From Erwinia persicina (GTDB lineage: Bacteria > Pseudomonadota > Gammaproteobacteria > Enterobacterales > Enterobacteriaceae): 64,000 nucleotides of DNA. Location of the stretch: positions 62,001-126,000 of the forward strand of contig NZ_JACYMO010000010.1 of NCBI RefSeq assembly GCF_014838825.1, in the 5' to 3' direction. The notes beneath the pieces were generated by a model. The model saw only the letters and a program-made list of their open reading frames with translations, had not been told where the DNA came from and ran no database searches. This document shows positions 1 to 8,235 of the stretch, one piece after another. Numbering within the stretch: position 1 is the first letter of the stretch; each line of letters opens with the position of its first letter. A program made the translations under genes and the position numbers.

Positions 1-46
1 CAAAGCGCAGAATCGTCGCGTTGAGATCACCCTCAGCCCGCTGTAA
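1..46 (+). CDS. yiaD: C-terminal end of an OmpA-like lipoprotein, probably YiaD (partial)
   Basis: Only the last 14 codons and the TAA stop are in the window. They read KAQNRRVEITLSPL, the typical end of an OmpA-type peptidoglycan-binding domain (the NRRVEI motif closes the fold). In E. coli yiaD lies directly before ghrB; here ghrB is found 5.5 kb downstream, which supports the name. A strong terminator follows. Confidence 0.7.
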   Translation, partial: KAQNRRVEITLSPL

Positions 47-52
47 CACGCC

Positions 53-96
53 CGCCCCGGCCTGTCTGTGCCGGGGCGATTATTCCTGTTTTTTCG
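53..96 (+). terminator. Rho-independent terminator after yiaD
   Basis: A 9-bp GC stem, CGCCCCGGC (53-61) with GCCGGGGCG (70-78), is followed by a T-rich tail with six consecutive T. It should end the yiaD transcript before the first lacI-type gene. Confidence 0.8.
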
Positions 97-171
97 AATA
101 ACGTTGATGCGTCATAGTGAGCATGTCTGTTTTATGCTAACCTGCGCAGAAATTGATCACCCCCTGTAAAT

Positions 172-1158
172 ATGTCACTTAAAGCCATTGCCAGCGCCCT
201 TGGGGTCTCCGTCACCACCGTTAGTCGTGCCCTGAATGGCTATGATGACGTGGCACAGGAAACCCGCCTGCGTATTCAACAGGAAGCCAGACGCATTGGA
301 TACCGCCCCAATGCAGTGGCGCGGCGTCTGAAAACCGGGCGTACCAATGCCGTGGGTCTGCTGTTTCCTGTCACACCTCTGCCGTTTAACGATATCAGCT
401 TCGTCGAAATGATGGGTGCCACCGCGCAATCGCTTGCGCGGTCAGATATCGACCTGCTGATCATCGCCGATGAAACCCATGACGACCATCGCGGAATGCA
501 GCGAATGCTGCGCACACACTGTGTGGATGCCTTGATCGTGGCGCATACCGCGCGCCAGGACAGTCGTCTGATCACGCTCCAGCGACTGGGCTTTCCTTTC
601 CTGGCGCTGGGGCGTAGCGAACTGGACAGACCTTATGCCTGGTTCGATTTTGATAACCAGGCCGGCCCGGCGCTGGCGGTCAACCATTATGCCGGTTGCG
701 GTATGCAGCGCTTTGCCTGGCTGGGCAGCCATTACGATCAGACCTTCGTAGAGCAGCGGCGGCAGGGGTTTATTGAGGCGCTGGCGCAACATGGACTGGC
801 CAATGATGCCTGCTGGCAGGTGGAACCCACCCGTCGGGAAGGCTACCGCCTGACCCGGCAGATGCTGGCACAGCACCCGCAGCCACAGGTCATCGTCACC
901 GACTGCAACATGCTCGGTGACGGCGCGGCGATTGCGCTACGTGAGGCGGGCCGCCTTACCGGTCCACAGCAGATTGTGCTGGTGGTCTATGACGGCCTGC
1001 CCGCCGATTCGGTGGTCTCCGATCCGGTCGCCAGTATTGATCAGGCCACGCGACCCGACGTCGGTCAGCAGGTTGCCAGTATGGTCATGAAACTGATTGA
1101 AGGCCAGGATGTTGCCACGCTGCAGGTGCTGTGGCAGCCGGTGCTAAAACTGCCCTGA
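172..1158 (+). CDS. LacI-family transcriptional regulator
   Basis: A 328-residue repressor. The N-terminal helix-turn-helix (residues about 1-25, ending TTVSRALNG) and hinge (about 46-60, RPNAVARRLKTGRT) are canonical LacI features. They are followed by a periplasmic-binding-protein-like effector domain of normal length. It lies 59 bp upstream of a second LacI-type gene and shares its strand. Its position at the head of a 2-ketogluconate cluster suggests sugar-acid sensing, but the effector cannot be read from the sequence. It may control the cluster, itself, or genes elsewhere. The ATG at 172 is the first in frame and gives a complete DNA-binding domain. Confidence 0.85.
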   Translation: MSLKAIASALGVSVTTVSRALNGYDDVAQETRLRIQQEARRIGYRPNAVARRLKTGRTNAVGLLFPVTPLPFNDISFVEMMGATAQSLARSDIDLLIIADETHDDHRGMQRMLRTHCVDALIVAHTARQDSRLITLQRLGFPFLALGRSELDRPYAWFDFDNQAGPALAVNHYAGCGMQRFAWLGSHYDQTFVEQRRQGFIEALAQHGLANDACWQVEPTRREGYRLTRQMLAQHPQPQVIVTDCNMLGDGAAIALREAGRLTGPQQIVLVVYDGLPADSVVSDPVASIDQATRPDVGQQVASMVMKLIEGQDVATLQVLWQPVLKLP

Positions 1159-1217
1159 TGCTGCCGTCGCGGATAAGTTGTGGTAGTCTCGCGCCATCTT
1201 CACCATCAGGGAACACC

Positions 1218-2246
1218 ATGAACCGTAAGGCCGCCAAAGCCACCATCAGCGATGTTGCGAAAGCCGCGAGCACCGGGAAGACCAGCGTGTCACGCTACCT
1301 GAACGGCGAGCTGAATGCCCTTTCCGTCGACCTGAAAACGCGTATTGAGCAGGCCATCGCCGCGCTCAATTATCGCCCCAGCCAGATGGCACGCGGCCTG
1401 AAGCGCGGGCGCACCAAGCTGATTGGTCTGATCATTGCCGATATCACCAACCCCTATTCCGTCAATGTGTTAAGCGGCATTGAAGCCGCCTGCCGCGCTC
1501 ACGGCTTTACCCTGCTGATGTGTAATACCAATAACGAAGTTGACCTCGAAAAACATTATCTCAACCTGCTCAACAGCTATCAGGTGGAAGGCATTGTGGT
1601 CAATGCAGTTGGCATGCGTGAGGAGGCGCTGAACCAGCTTCAGCAGTCGCTGCTGCCGATGACGCTGATTGACCGGAAAATTCCCGAGTTTGAGTGTGAC
1701 GTGGTCGGACTGGATAACCATGCCGCCGCCGTCCTGGCCACAGAGCACCTGCTTGAACAGGGTTACCGATCGCTGTTATTTATCAGCGAACCACTCGGGC
1801 TGGTCAACACCCGGCTGGAGCGCGTCCACAGCTTTCGCCAGCGTATGGCGCAGCAGCCTGAGCTGGCGGCTGAACAGGCCGAGATTGCCCTTGGCGATCC
1901 CACGCGGCTGGATGCGGTACTGAGTGACTTTTACCAGCGCCATCGCGGCACACCCTGCGCCGTGATGGTGGTGAATGGGGCGCTGACGCTACAGGTTGCC
2001 CGCGCGCTGCGCCGCCTGAATCTGAACTGGGGTGAGCAGATTGGCCTGCTGGGCTTTGACGAACTGGAGTGGGCGGAGCTGGCCGGCGTCGGTATCACCA
2101 CGCTGAAGCAGCCCACCTGGCAGATAGGCTATGCCGCGCTGGAGCAGGTAGTGAAACGCATCGCCGGAGATGAACAGCCCCGGCATGAGCAGGTTTTTCG
2201 TGGTGAACTGATCGTGCGCGGATCAACGCAGAAGCTCGCACCGTAA
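1218..2246 (+). CDS. ptxS: LacI-family regulator, PtxS-like (2-ketogluconate operon repressor)
   Basis: A 342-residue LacI-type repressor: helix-turn-helix at about residues 9-30 (ISDVAKAAS...SVSRYLNG), hinge at about 52-66, then the effector-binding core. I chose the ATG at 1218 because an AGGGAA-type ribosome site lies just upstream; an in-frame start at 1131 would run into the preceding gene. In Pseudomonas, PtxS represses the kgu operon and releases DNA on binding 2-ketogluconate. The same role is inferred here because kguE, kguK and kguT follow directly and a palindrome resembling the PtxS operator lies at 2394-2407. The symbol rests on family and context, not on a measured match. Confidence 0.75.
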   Translation: MNRKAAKATISDVAKAASTGKTSVSRYLNGELNALSVDLKTRIEQAIAALNYRPSQMARGLKRGRTKLIGLIIADITNPYSVNVLSGIEAACRAHGFTLLMCNTNNEVDLEKHYLNLLNSYQVEGIVVNAVGMREEALNQLQQSLLPMTLIDRKIPEFECDVVGLDNHAAAVLATEHLLEQGYRSLLFISEPLGLVNTRLERVHSFRQRMAQQPELAAEQAEIALGDPTRLDAVLSDFYQRHRGTPCAVMVVNGALTLQVARALRRLNLNWGEQIGLLGFDELEWAELAGVGITTLKQPTWQIGYAALEQVVKRIAGDEQPRHEQVFRGELIVRGSTQKLAP

Positions 2247-2393
2247 TATTTTCAACCCTGTCACAAACGGCGGCAGGCTTTTCTTACCCCGTCGGTGACA
2301 GCCTTTCCCCCCCCCTATTTTTAAGACCTTTCCCGGCCATAAATTGTGCACATCGTGAGCGCGATCATAAATTCCACTTCTGTTGCTATCTTT

Positions 2394-2407
2394 TGGAACC
2401 GGTTCCA
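2394..2407. promoter_or_regulatory. Palindromic operator, PtxS-like
   Basis: TGGAACCGGTTCCA is a perfect 14-bp inverted repeat 38 bp before the kguE start. The PtxS site known from pseudomonads is TGAAACCGGTTTCA, differing at one base per half-site. A central CG step is typical of LacI-family operators. The likely ligand is the PtxS-like protein encoded just upstream. Confidence 0.7.
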
Positions 2408-2445
2408 TCTACGGTTTTAATAGAACAAAAATGCAGGAAGGATGT

Positions 2446-3195
2446 ATGAAAAGAGAAATCATCGTCGTCACCGCTGCCTACGGGCAACAGCAGATTAACG
2501 CCATGGGTGGCCAGCAGGCGCTGCTGCCGGTTATTGCCGCGGCGGGGGCGGACGGCGTGGAAATCCGGCGTGAGCTGATGACCGATCATGAGCTCGCCTC
2601 GCTGCCCGTTATGGCGGAGGCTATCCGTCACGTCGGGCTGGTGGCGTTCTATTCCGTACCGGAAGCATTGTTTATGGCCGATGGTTCGCTTAATCCCCGT
2701 CTCGACCAGCACTTTGCCGAAGCGGAACAACTTAATGCCCAGTTAATAAAATATTCGCTGGGACATTATGACCCGCGTTTTCCCTGCCAGGCGTTGCGCA
2801 GTAAGCTCGCCGGGAAAAAAGTGCATCTGGTGGTGGAAAACGATCAGACCGATTGCGGGAAACTGGCCGCGCTCGATCGCTTTTTCCACGCCTGCGGAGA
2901 AAGCCGCACCTGCAACGGTATGACCTTTGATATGGGCAACTGGCTGTGGGTGGGCGATAAACCGCTGGAGGCCGCTACGCGCCTGAATCGTTATGTCAGC
3001 TATATCCATGTGAAAGCCGCCGTGCCACAGGGTGAAGGCTGGCGCGCCGTGGCGCTGGATGAGGCTGATAATCTGTGGCGTGACACGCTGGCCCTGCTGC
3101 CCGCTGATGTTCCGCGTGCTATTGAATTTCCGCTGGAAGGCCCGGACCTGGTGGCGGTGACCCGCCACTATGTCGACCTGCTGCGTGAGGAGTAG
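2446..3195 (+). CDS. kguE: KguE-like sugar isomerase/epimerase (TIM barrel)
   Basis: A 249-residue protein of the xylose isomerase-like TIM-barrel superfamily. Putative metal-ligand acids and histidine are well spaced: E131 (VVEND), D162 (TFDMGNW), H188 (YIHVKA) and E227 (IEFPLEG). The start at 2446 is preceded by an AGGAAGGA ribosome site; an in-frame TTG at 2383 lies upstream of the operator and is unlikely. In Pseudomonas kguE is the first gene of kguEKTD. Its exact reaction in 2-ketogluconate use is poorly defined. The next gene begins only 3 bp after this stop, so the two are almost certainly cotranscribed. Confidence 0.75.
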   Translation: MKREIIVVTAAYGQQQINAMGGQQALLPVIAAAGADGVEIRRELMTDHELASLPVMAEAIRHVGLVAFYSVPEALFMADGSLNPRLDQHFAEAEQLNAQLIKYSLGHYDPRFPCQALRSKLAGKKVHLVVENDQTDCGKLAALDRFFHACGESRTCNGMTFDMGNWLWVGDKPLEAATRLNRYVSYIHVKAAVPQGEGWRAVALDEADNLWRDTLALLPADVPRAIEFPLEGPDLVAVTRHYVDLLREE

Positions 3196-3198
3196 ATC

Positions 3199-4152
3199 AT
3201 GAGTATTGCAACTACCCGCCCCCTGGATGTGGTCACCATCGGCGAAGCGATGGCGATGTTCGTGGCCGCAGAGTGCGGCGATCTTGCCAGTGCCGGCCGG
3301 TTCAGCAAGCGCATCGCCGGGGCTGAGCTGAATGTCGCCATTGGCCTGGCACGCCTGGGCCTGAATGTCGGCTGGGTCAGCCGCATCGGTGATGACTCCT
3401 TCGGGCGATTTACCTGTCAGCAGCTGGATCAGGAGGGCGTGGATCGCCGTCAGGTGACAGTTGATACCCGTTACCCGACCGGCTTTCAGCTGAAATCGAA
3501 AGTCGACGATGGCTCCGATCCGCAGGTGGAGTATTTCCGCAAGGGCTCAGCCGCCAGTCACCTTTCCGGTGAGGATTTTAATCCGGAATATTTCGCTTCG
3601 GCCCGTCACCTGCACCTGAGTGGTGTAGCGGCGGCGCTCTCCGACAGTTCGCTTGCGCTGTTGCAGCAGGCCGCGCAGGCGATGAAAAAGGCGGGAAAAA
3701 CCCTCTCCTTCGACCCGAATCTGCGTCCGGTACTGTGGTCCGGCGAAGCGGAAATGGTCAGGCAGCTGAACGGTCTGGCGCAGTATGCCGACTGGGTGCT
3801 GCCGGGCATCAAAGAGGGCCAGATCCTGACCGGTTATACGCAGCCGGAAGCCATTGCCGATTTTTACCTGGCGATGGGTGTGAAAGCCGTAGTGATTAAA
3901 ACCGGCAGTGACGGAGCCTGGTACAAAACGGCTGACGGCGACAGCGGCCAGGTGGCGGCGATCAGAACGGATCATGTCGTGGACACCGTCGGTGCCGGTG
4001 ATGGCTTTGCCGTCGGCGTTATCAGCGCCTTACTGGAAGGCAAAACGCTACCGGCAGCGATACTGCGCGGTAACAAAATTGGTTCACTGGCCATTCAGGC
4101 GATCGGTGACAGCGAAGGATTACCGACGCGCGCTGCGCTGGGTGACTTCTGA
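3199..4152 (+). CDS. kguK: 2-ketogluconate kinase (PfkB family)
   Basis: A 317-residue PfkB/ribokinase-family sugar kinase. The N-terminal glycine-rich substrate segment is present (AGAELNVAIGLARLG, about 40-54). The C-terminal PfkB signature DTVGAGDGFAVG contains the catalytic base D268 with the GAGD anion hole. It would phosphorylate 2-keto-D-gluconate to 2-keto-6-phosphogluconate in the cytoplasm. 2-keto-3-deoxygluconate kinase is the main alternative, since the two groups are close relatives. The neighbours KguE and KguT and the adjacent 2-ketoaldonate reductase favour the 2-ketogluconate assignment. Confidence 0.75.
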   Translation: MSIATTRPLDVVTIGEAMAMFVAAECGDLASAGRFSKRIAGAELNVAIGLARLGLNVGWVSRIGDDSFGRFTCQQLDQEGVDRRQVTVDTRYPTGFQLKSKVDDGSDPQVEYFRKGSAASHLSGEDFNPEYFASARHLHLSGVAAALSDSSLALLQQAAQAMKKAGKTLSFDPNLRPVLWSGEAEMVRQLNGLAQYADWVLPGIKEGQILTGYTQPEAIADFYLAMGVKAVVIKTGSDGAWYKTADGDSGQVAAIRTDHVVDTVGAGDGFAVGVISALLEGKTLPAAILRGNKIGSLAIQAIGDSEGLPTRAALGDF

Positions 4153-4226
4153 CGCCGTCACGACCCGGAAAAAAAACAAACCGCATCGACCCCTACTAAA
4201 GAATGCGGCCACCGAGGATCAGACTT

Positions 4227-5513
4227 ATGAAAAATCAGACAATCGCGCCTAAACGCTGGTGGTACATCATGCCCATCGTGTTTATCACCTACAGCCTGGC
4301 GTACCTTGACCGTGCTAACTTCAGCTTCGCCTCTGCCGCCGGGATCAACGAAGACCTCGGTATCACCAAAGGCGTCTCTTCGCTGCTGGGCGCCCTGTTC
4401 TTTCTCGGCTACTTCTTCTTCCAGATCCCGGGGGCGATCTACGCCGAGCGCCGCAGCGTTAAAAAGCTGGTGTTCTGGTGCCTGATTTTATGGGGTATCT
4501 GCGCCACGCTGACCGGGATGGTCAGTAATATTCCGATGCTGGCCGCCATCCGCTTTACGCTCGGCGTGGTGGAGGCCGCGGTGATGCCGGCGATGCTGAT
4601 CTACATCAGCAACTGGTTTACCAAATCGGAACGTTCGCGCGCCAACACCTTCCTGATCCTCGGTAACCCGGTGACCGTCCTGTGGATGTCAGTGGTGTCC
4701 GGTTACCTGATCAACGCCTTTGGCTGGCGTGAAATGTTCATTATTGAAGGATTCCCGGCGGTAATCTGGGCGGTAGCGTGGTGGTTCCTGGTGCAGGATA
4801 AACCGGCGCAGGCCAAATGGCTGAGCGATGCGGAAAAAGCCGCTCTGCAGGCGCAGTTACAGAAAGAGCAAGAGAACCTGAAAGCCGTTCGTAACTATGC
4901 CGAAGCCTTTAAGTCACGAAACGTCATTATCCTGTGCGCCCAGTATTTTACCTGGAGCATCGGCGTATACGGCTTCGTGCTGTGGCTGCCCTCCATTCTG
5001 CGTAACGGCACGCAGATGGGCATGGTGGAAGCGGGCTGGCTGTCGGCCGTACCTTATCTGGCCGCCACGATAGCGATGATTGTTGTCTCCTGGGCTTCGG
5101 ATAAGTTACAAAACCGTAAATTGTTTGTCTGGCCGTTACTGCTGATTGGTGCCATGGCCTTTTTAGGCTCATATTTGGTGGGGCCGGGTAATTTCTGGCT
5201 GTCCTACGCGTTGCTGGTGATTGCCGGGGCGGCAATGTATGCCCCCTATGGTCCGTTCTTTGCCATCATCCCGGAAATGCTGCCGCGCAACGTCGCTGGT
5301 GGCGCTATGGCGCTGATCAATGCCATGGGGGCGCTGGGCTCCTTCCTCGGTTCCTGGGTGGTGGGTTACCTGAACGGTGCTACCGGCAGCCCGTCCGCGT
5401 CGTATATTTTTATGGGCAGCGCCTTACTGGTCTCCGTCTGGCTGACGCTTATCGTAAAGCCAGCGCAGAATAAGCAGTCGCCGCTGCCTGATGGTGCCCT
5501 CTCCTCAAAATAA
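4227..5513 (+). CDS. kguT: 2-ketogluconate transporter, MFS anion:cation symporter family
   Basis: A 428-residue inner-membrane protein with about 12 hydrophobic segments. It starts with the pattern of the anion:cation symporter branch of the major facilitator superfamily (RWWYIMPIVFITY, then LDRANFSFA in the first helix). I chose the ATG at 4227, preceded by a purine-rich GAGGA segment, rather than an in-frame start at 4203. Expected role: proton-coupled uptake of 2-ketogluconate. A 74-bp gap separates it from kguK, and a perfect terminator follows, so kguE-kguK-kguT looks like one transcription unit. Confidence 0.75.
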   Translation: MKNQTIAPKRWWYIMPIVFITYSLAYLDRANFSFASAAGINEDLGITKGVSSLLGALFFLGYFFFQIPGAIYAERRSVKKLVFWCLILWGICATLTGMVSNIPMLAAIRFTLGVVEAAVMPAMLIYISNWFTKSERSRANTFLILGNPVTVLWMSVVSGYLINAFGWREMFIIEGFPAVIWAVAWWFLVQDKPAQAKWLSDAEKAALQAQLQKEQENLKAVRNYAEAFKSRNVIILCAQYFTWSIGVYGFVLWLPSILRNGTQMGMVEAGWLSAVPYLAATIAMIVVSWASDKLQNRKLFVWPLLLIGAMAFLGSYLVGPGNFWLSYALLVIAGAAMYAPYGPFFAIIPEMLPRNVAGGAMALINAMGALGSFLGSWVVGYLNGATGSPSASYIFMGSALLVSVWLTLIVKPAQNKQSPLPDGALSSK

Positions 5514-5519
5514 CGGCTT

Positions 5520-5545
5520 CCGCCTCTGCTACAGAGGCGGTTTTC
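5520..5545 (+). terminator. Rho-independent terminator after kguT
   Basis: CCGCCTCTG (5520-5528), loop CTA, CAGAGGCGG (5532-5540), then TTTT: a perfect 9-bp stem. It ends the kgu unit before ghrB, so ghrB probably keeps its own promoter or depends on read-through. Confidence 0.88.
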
Positions 5546-5598
5546 GTTGGCGAGACGAGCCACTCTGTTAATGAAATAAATGAAAATAGGAAGAGCAT

Positions 5599-6564
5599 AT
5601 GAAACCTTCTGTGGTGCTGTATAAGTCGTTACCTGAGGATCTGCGCGCACGTCTGGATGAGCATTTCAGCGTGACAGAGGTAAAAGACTTAAGCCCGGAA
5701 ACCCTCGCGGCTCATGCCGACACGTTTCGTCAGGCCAAAGGTATTCTGGGCTCCGGTGGTAAAGTGGATGCCGCGTTTTTGCAGCATATGCCTGAGTTGC
5801 GCGTTGCCTCGACCGTTTCCGTCGGCTACGACAATTTCGACGTGGCGGCGCTCAACGATCGCGGCGTTTTGCTGATGCATACCCCGACGGTGCTGACCGA
5901 GACCGTGGCGGATACCATGATGGCGCTGGTGCTGAGTTCTGCCCGCCGGGTGGTAGAAATGGCGGAGCGCGTTAAAGCGGGAGAGTGGCAAAAAAGCATT
6001 GCTCCTGACTGGTACGGCATTGATGTTCACCATAAGAAGCTGGGGATCCTCGGCATGGGCCGCATCGGCCTGGCCCTGGCGCAGCGCGCACATCTTGGCT
6101 TTGGCATGCCCATCCTCTACAACGCCCGTAAACATCATACGGAAGCCGAGCAGCGCTTTGAGGCGCAGTACTGCGACCTCGACCAGCTGCTGGCCGAATC
6201 CGACTTCCTCTGTATCAGCCTGCCGCTGACTGAACAGACACACCACCTGATCGGTCGTGACCAGCTGGCGAAAATGAAGAAAACAGCGGTGCTGATTAAC
6301 GCCGGACGCGGTCCGGTGGTGGACGAGCAGGCGCTGATTGCCGCGCTGAAAGACGGGACGATCCACGCAGCCGGGCTGGATGTGTTTGAGCAGGAACCCC
6401 TGCCGGTCAGCTCTGAACTGCTGCAGCTGCGTAACGTGGTGGCGTTGCCGCATATTGGCTCCGCGACCCATGAAACACGCTACGGTATGGCGAAAGATGC
6501 CGTTGATAATCTGATTGCCGCACTGAACGGCAGGGTAGAAAAGAACTGCGTTAATCCGCGTTAA
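5599..6564 (+). CDS. ghrB: Glyoxylate/hydroxypyruvate reductase B (2-ketoaldonate reductase)
   Basis: A 321-residue D-2-hydroxyacid dehydrogenase that matches E. coli GhrB closely along its length, including the ends (MKPSVVLYK... and ...EKNCVNPR). The nucleotide-binding loop is [10 protein letters not shown] (about 148-157). Catalytic residues R237 (GRGPVVDE), E266 (FEQEP) and H285 (LPHIGSAT) are all present. The enzyme reduces glyoxylate, hydroxypyruvate and 2-ketogluconate with NAD(P)H. Next to the kgu genes it may also fill the KguD role, reducing 2-keto-6-phosphogluconate to 6-phosphogluconate; that is inference. It is separated from kguT by a terminator. Confidence 0.9.
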   Translation: MKPSVVLYKSLPEDLRARLDEHFSVTEVKDLSPETLAAHADTFRQAKGILGSGGKVDAAFLQHMPELRVASTVSVGYDNFDVAALNDRGVLLMHTPTVLTETVADTMMALVLSSARRVVEMAERVKAGEWQKSIAPDWYGIDVHHKKLGILGMGRIGLALAQRAHLGFGMPILYNARKHHTEAEQRFEAQYCDLDQLLAESDFLCISLPLTEQTHHLIGRDQLAKMKKTAVLINAGRGPVVDEQALIAALKDGTIHAAGLDVFEQEPLPVSSELLQLRNVVALPHIGSATHETRYGMAKDAVDNLIAALNGRVEKNCVNPR

Positions 6565-6584
6565 CCGCAGATGTCGTTCTGCAG

Positions 6585-6608
6585 GGCCGATCGTCTTGAC
6601 GATCGGCC
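6585..6608. repeat. Extragenic palindrome after ghrB
   Basis: GGCCGATCGTC and GACGATCGGCC form an 11-bp stem with a 2-base centre, between the convergent ghrB and the DUF4432 gene. There is no T-run. It may act as a bidirectional attenuator or protect 3' ends. A second hairpin follows at 6621-6646. Confidence 0.6.
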
Positions 6609-6616
6609 AGATGCGG

Positions 6617-6650
6617 TTGCGGGTTGACCGGAAATGCAGTCAACCCCTGC
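6617..6650. repeat. Short palindromic repeat, TGTAGG-flanked family (copy 1)
   Basis: GGGTTGAC (6621-6628) pairs with GTCAACCC (6639-6646) around CGGAAATGCA. The unit, GCGGGTTGACCGGAAA then CAACCCCTGC, aligns with the copy at 22184-22216, which has GCGGGCTGACCGAAA then CAGCCCCTAC. Confidence 0.5.
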
Positions 6651-6663
6651 CTGGCGGCGATAA

Positions 6664-7872
6664 TTATTCTTTGGCGATAGGCGTTTCGTCGATGGCGACG
6701 GTGTCATCCCCCTGGATCTGTTTCACTCGCTGCTCGACCTTCTGTACCGCGCTGGCATCCTTCAGCAACGTATAGGTCAGTGTAAATTCGGTACTCTGTC
6801 CTGCCTGCAGCTGTTTCACGCGCCCCTGCTCTTTCTCGATCGTGACAGGATAGGCATAGTTCGTACCAGGCTCAATCCCGGTCACATAGCCCTGTTTCAG
6901 GGTGTCGGTATTTTTCCACATGGTCAGCAGTGGAAGCTGGTGGGTGTCAAACTCAATCGATGCGCCTTTATCCCCTTTGCTGTTGATCACTGCGGCCACG
7001 GTTTTGCCGTTGCTGTCGGCTTTTGGCGTCAGGTTAAATACCATCTCATCGAAGTCTTTGGTTGGCGCGCCGTAAACGTTCCAGCCGTCCAGCCCTTTTT
7101 TGGCGTAGTCATTAAACGGTGAAACGGATTTCAGCGGGGCAACAAAGCGGGCGTCTTTTTCCAGGATCGGCGTACCGAAGTTACTGTGATAGATAATCTG
7201 GTAGTCGTGCGGATAATCGGCCTGGTTGGTCAGCACATCATGAACGGTAAAGGCATCGGAGCCCGGCACATAGCGCAGCTCGGTCCAGGTTTCGAGGTTC
7301 GCTTTTTTGAAGGTGGTCTCTTTCAACAGGCCGCGGATGCGGATTTCATGCGGGGCTTTATCATCGACAATCACCTCCACTTTCGACGCCGGGGTGTTGC
7401 CCGCTTTCCCGTGCAGCGTGTAGATCATGCCGTCTTTAGTCACCGGGTGGCCGGTCCACTCGAAGCCGCAGCGCACCATCATCTCATTGAACCCTTCCAG
7501 CCAGCCCAGACCGTTACGGCTTTCCAGATTGATATTAGCCGGGTTAACCACTTCCTTCACTGGCGAATCCCAGCCCAGACGAACGCCATGTCCGGTCACT
7601 TTAAGCAGATCCATACCGCGTGTCGGGCTCAGACTGATGGTCAGGCCATTCTTGCTGGTAATGGTCAGGACTTTTGACCCTTCCTGTTTGCCGCCGTGCA
7701 GCACTTTCTGCTCGATGCTGAAGCTTTCCCCTCCCAGCTTCAGCTGCTGGCTGTTCATCTGCCAGTTTCCCTTTTCCGTACTGGTTTCAGCATCCGTCAG
7801 CACCCAGCTTTGCGCCGCCGCCTGACCGCTAATTACCGCCATCACTACCCCTGCCAGAAGTGTTTTTTTCAT
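6664..7872 (-). CDS. Secreted DUF4432 / aldose-1-epimerase-like protein
   Basis: A 402-residue protein with a clear signal peptide (MKKTLLAGVVMAVISGQAAA, cleavage probably after AQA or AAA near residue 20), so periplasmic. The mature part resembles the DUF4432 branch of the galactose mutarotase-like beta-sandwich. Family-like segments include SPTRGMDLL (about 102-110), GLGWLEGFNE and the C-terminal GIEPGTNYAYP. Substrate and activity are unknown; a carbohydrate is likely from the fold. It is convergent with ghrB and divergent from avtA, and appears monocistronic. A periplasmic location is worth noting because many relatives appear to lack a signal peptide. Confidence 0.75.
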   Translation of the reverse strand: MKKTLLAGVVMAVISGQAAAQSWVLTDAETSTEKGNWQMNSQQLKLGGESFSIEQKVLHGGKQEGSKVLTITSKNGLTISLSPTRGMDLLKVTGHGVRLGWDSPVKEVVNPANINLESRNGLGWLEGFNEMMVRCGFEWTGHPVTKDGMIYTLHGKAGNTPASKVEVIVDDKAPHEIRIRGLLKETTFKKANLETWTELRYVPGSDAFTVHDVLTNQADYPHDYQIIYHSNFGTPILEKDARFVAPLKSVSPFNDYAKKGLDGWNVYGAPTKDFDEMVFNLTPKADSNGKTVAAVINSKGDKGASIEFDTHQLPLLTMWKNTDTLKQGYVTGIEPGTNYAYPVTIEKEQGRVKQLQAGQSTEFTLTYTLLKDASAVQKVEQRVKQIQGDDTVAIDETPIAKE

Positions 7873-8235
7873 GGTTCTTGTCCTTTAGCTGAATTGATTA
7901 AGCGTTATGGGAGGACAGACTACAAACCAGCGCAGGATAAAAACGTGATTGCCATCACCGACTGGCCTATTGGCAATTTTTACTCTATTAAACGTGCAGT
8001 AAATCACTAAATTTTGCCATTAATCATCACGGATACATTAACAGATGTGATGACAGGCACCCTGTAACGCCACTGTCTTAAAACGATTCAGCTTAGTAAC
8101 GCACGGCCCGATGGGCAGACGCCGCGAAAACATCGCCGCCATGAACAAATGCTATCGCTCCCCCTGAAGATTGCATCACACAGGTGCTGGCGTTAAGGTG
8201 GACACCCGTTGTAAATAACAAGCGATTAACAGGGT
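7873..8235. other. Intergenic region between divergent DUF4432 gene and avtA
   Basis: 363 bp between divergent starts; it must carry both promoters. I see no operator or RNA element that I can name with confidence, and no credible short gene. Confidence 0.6.
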
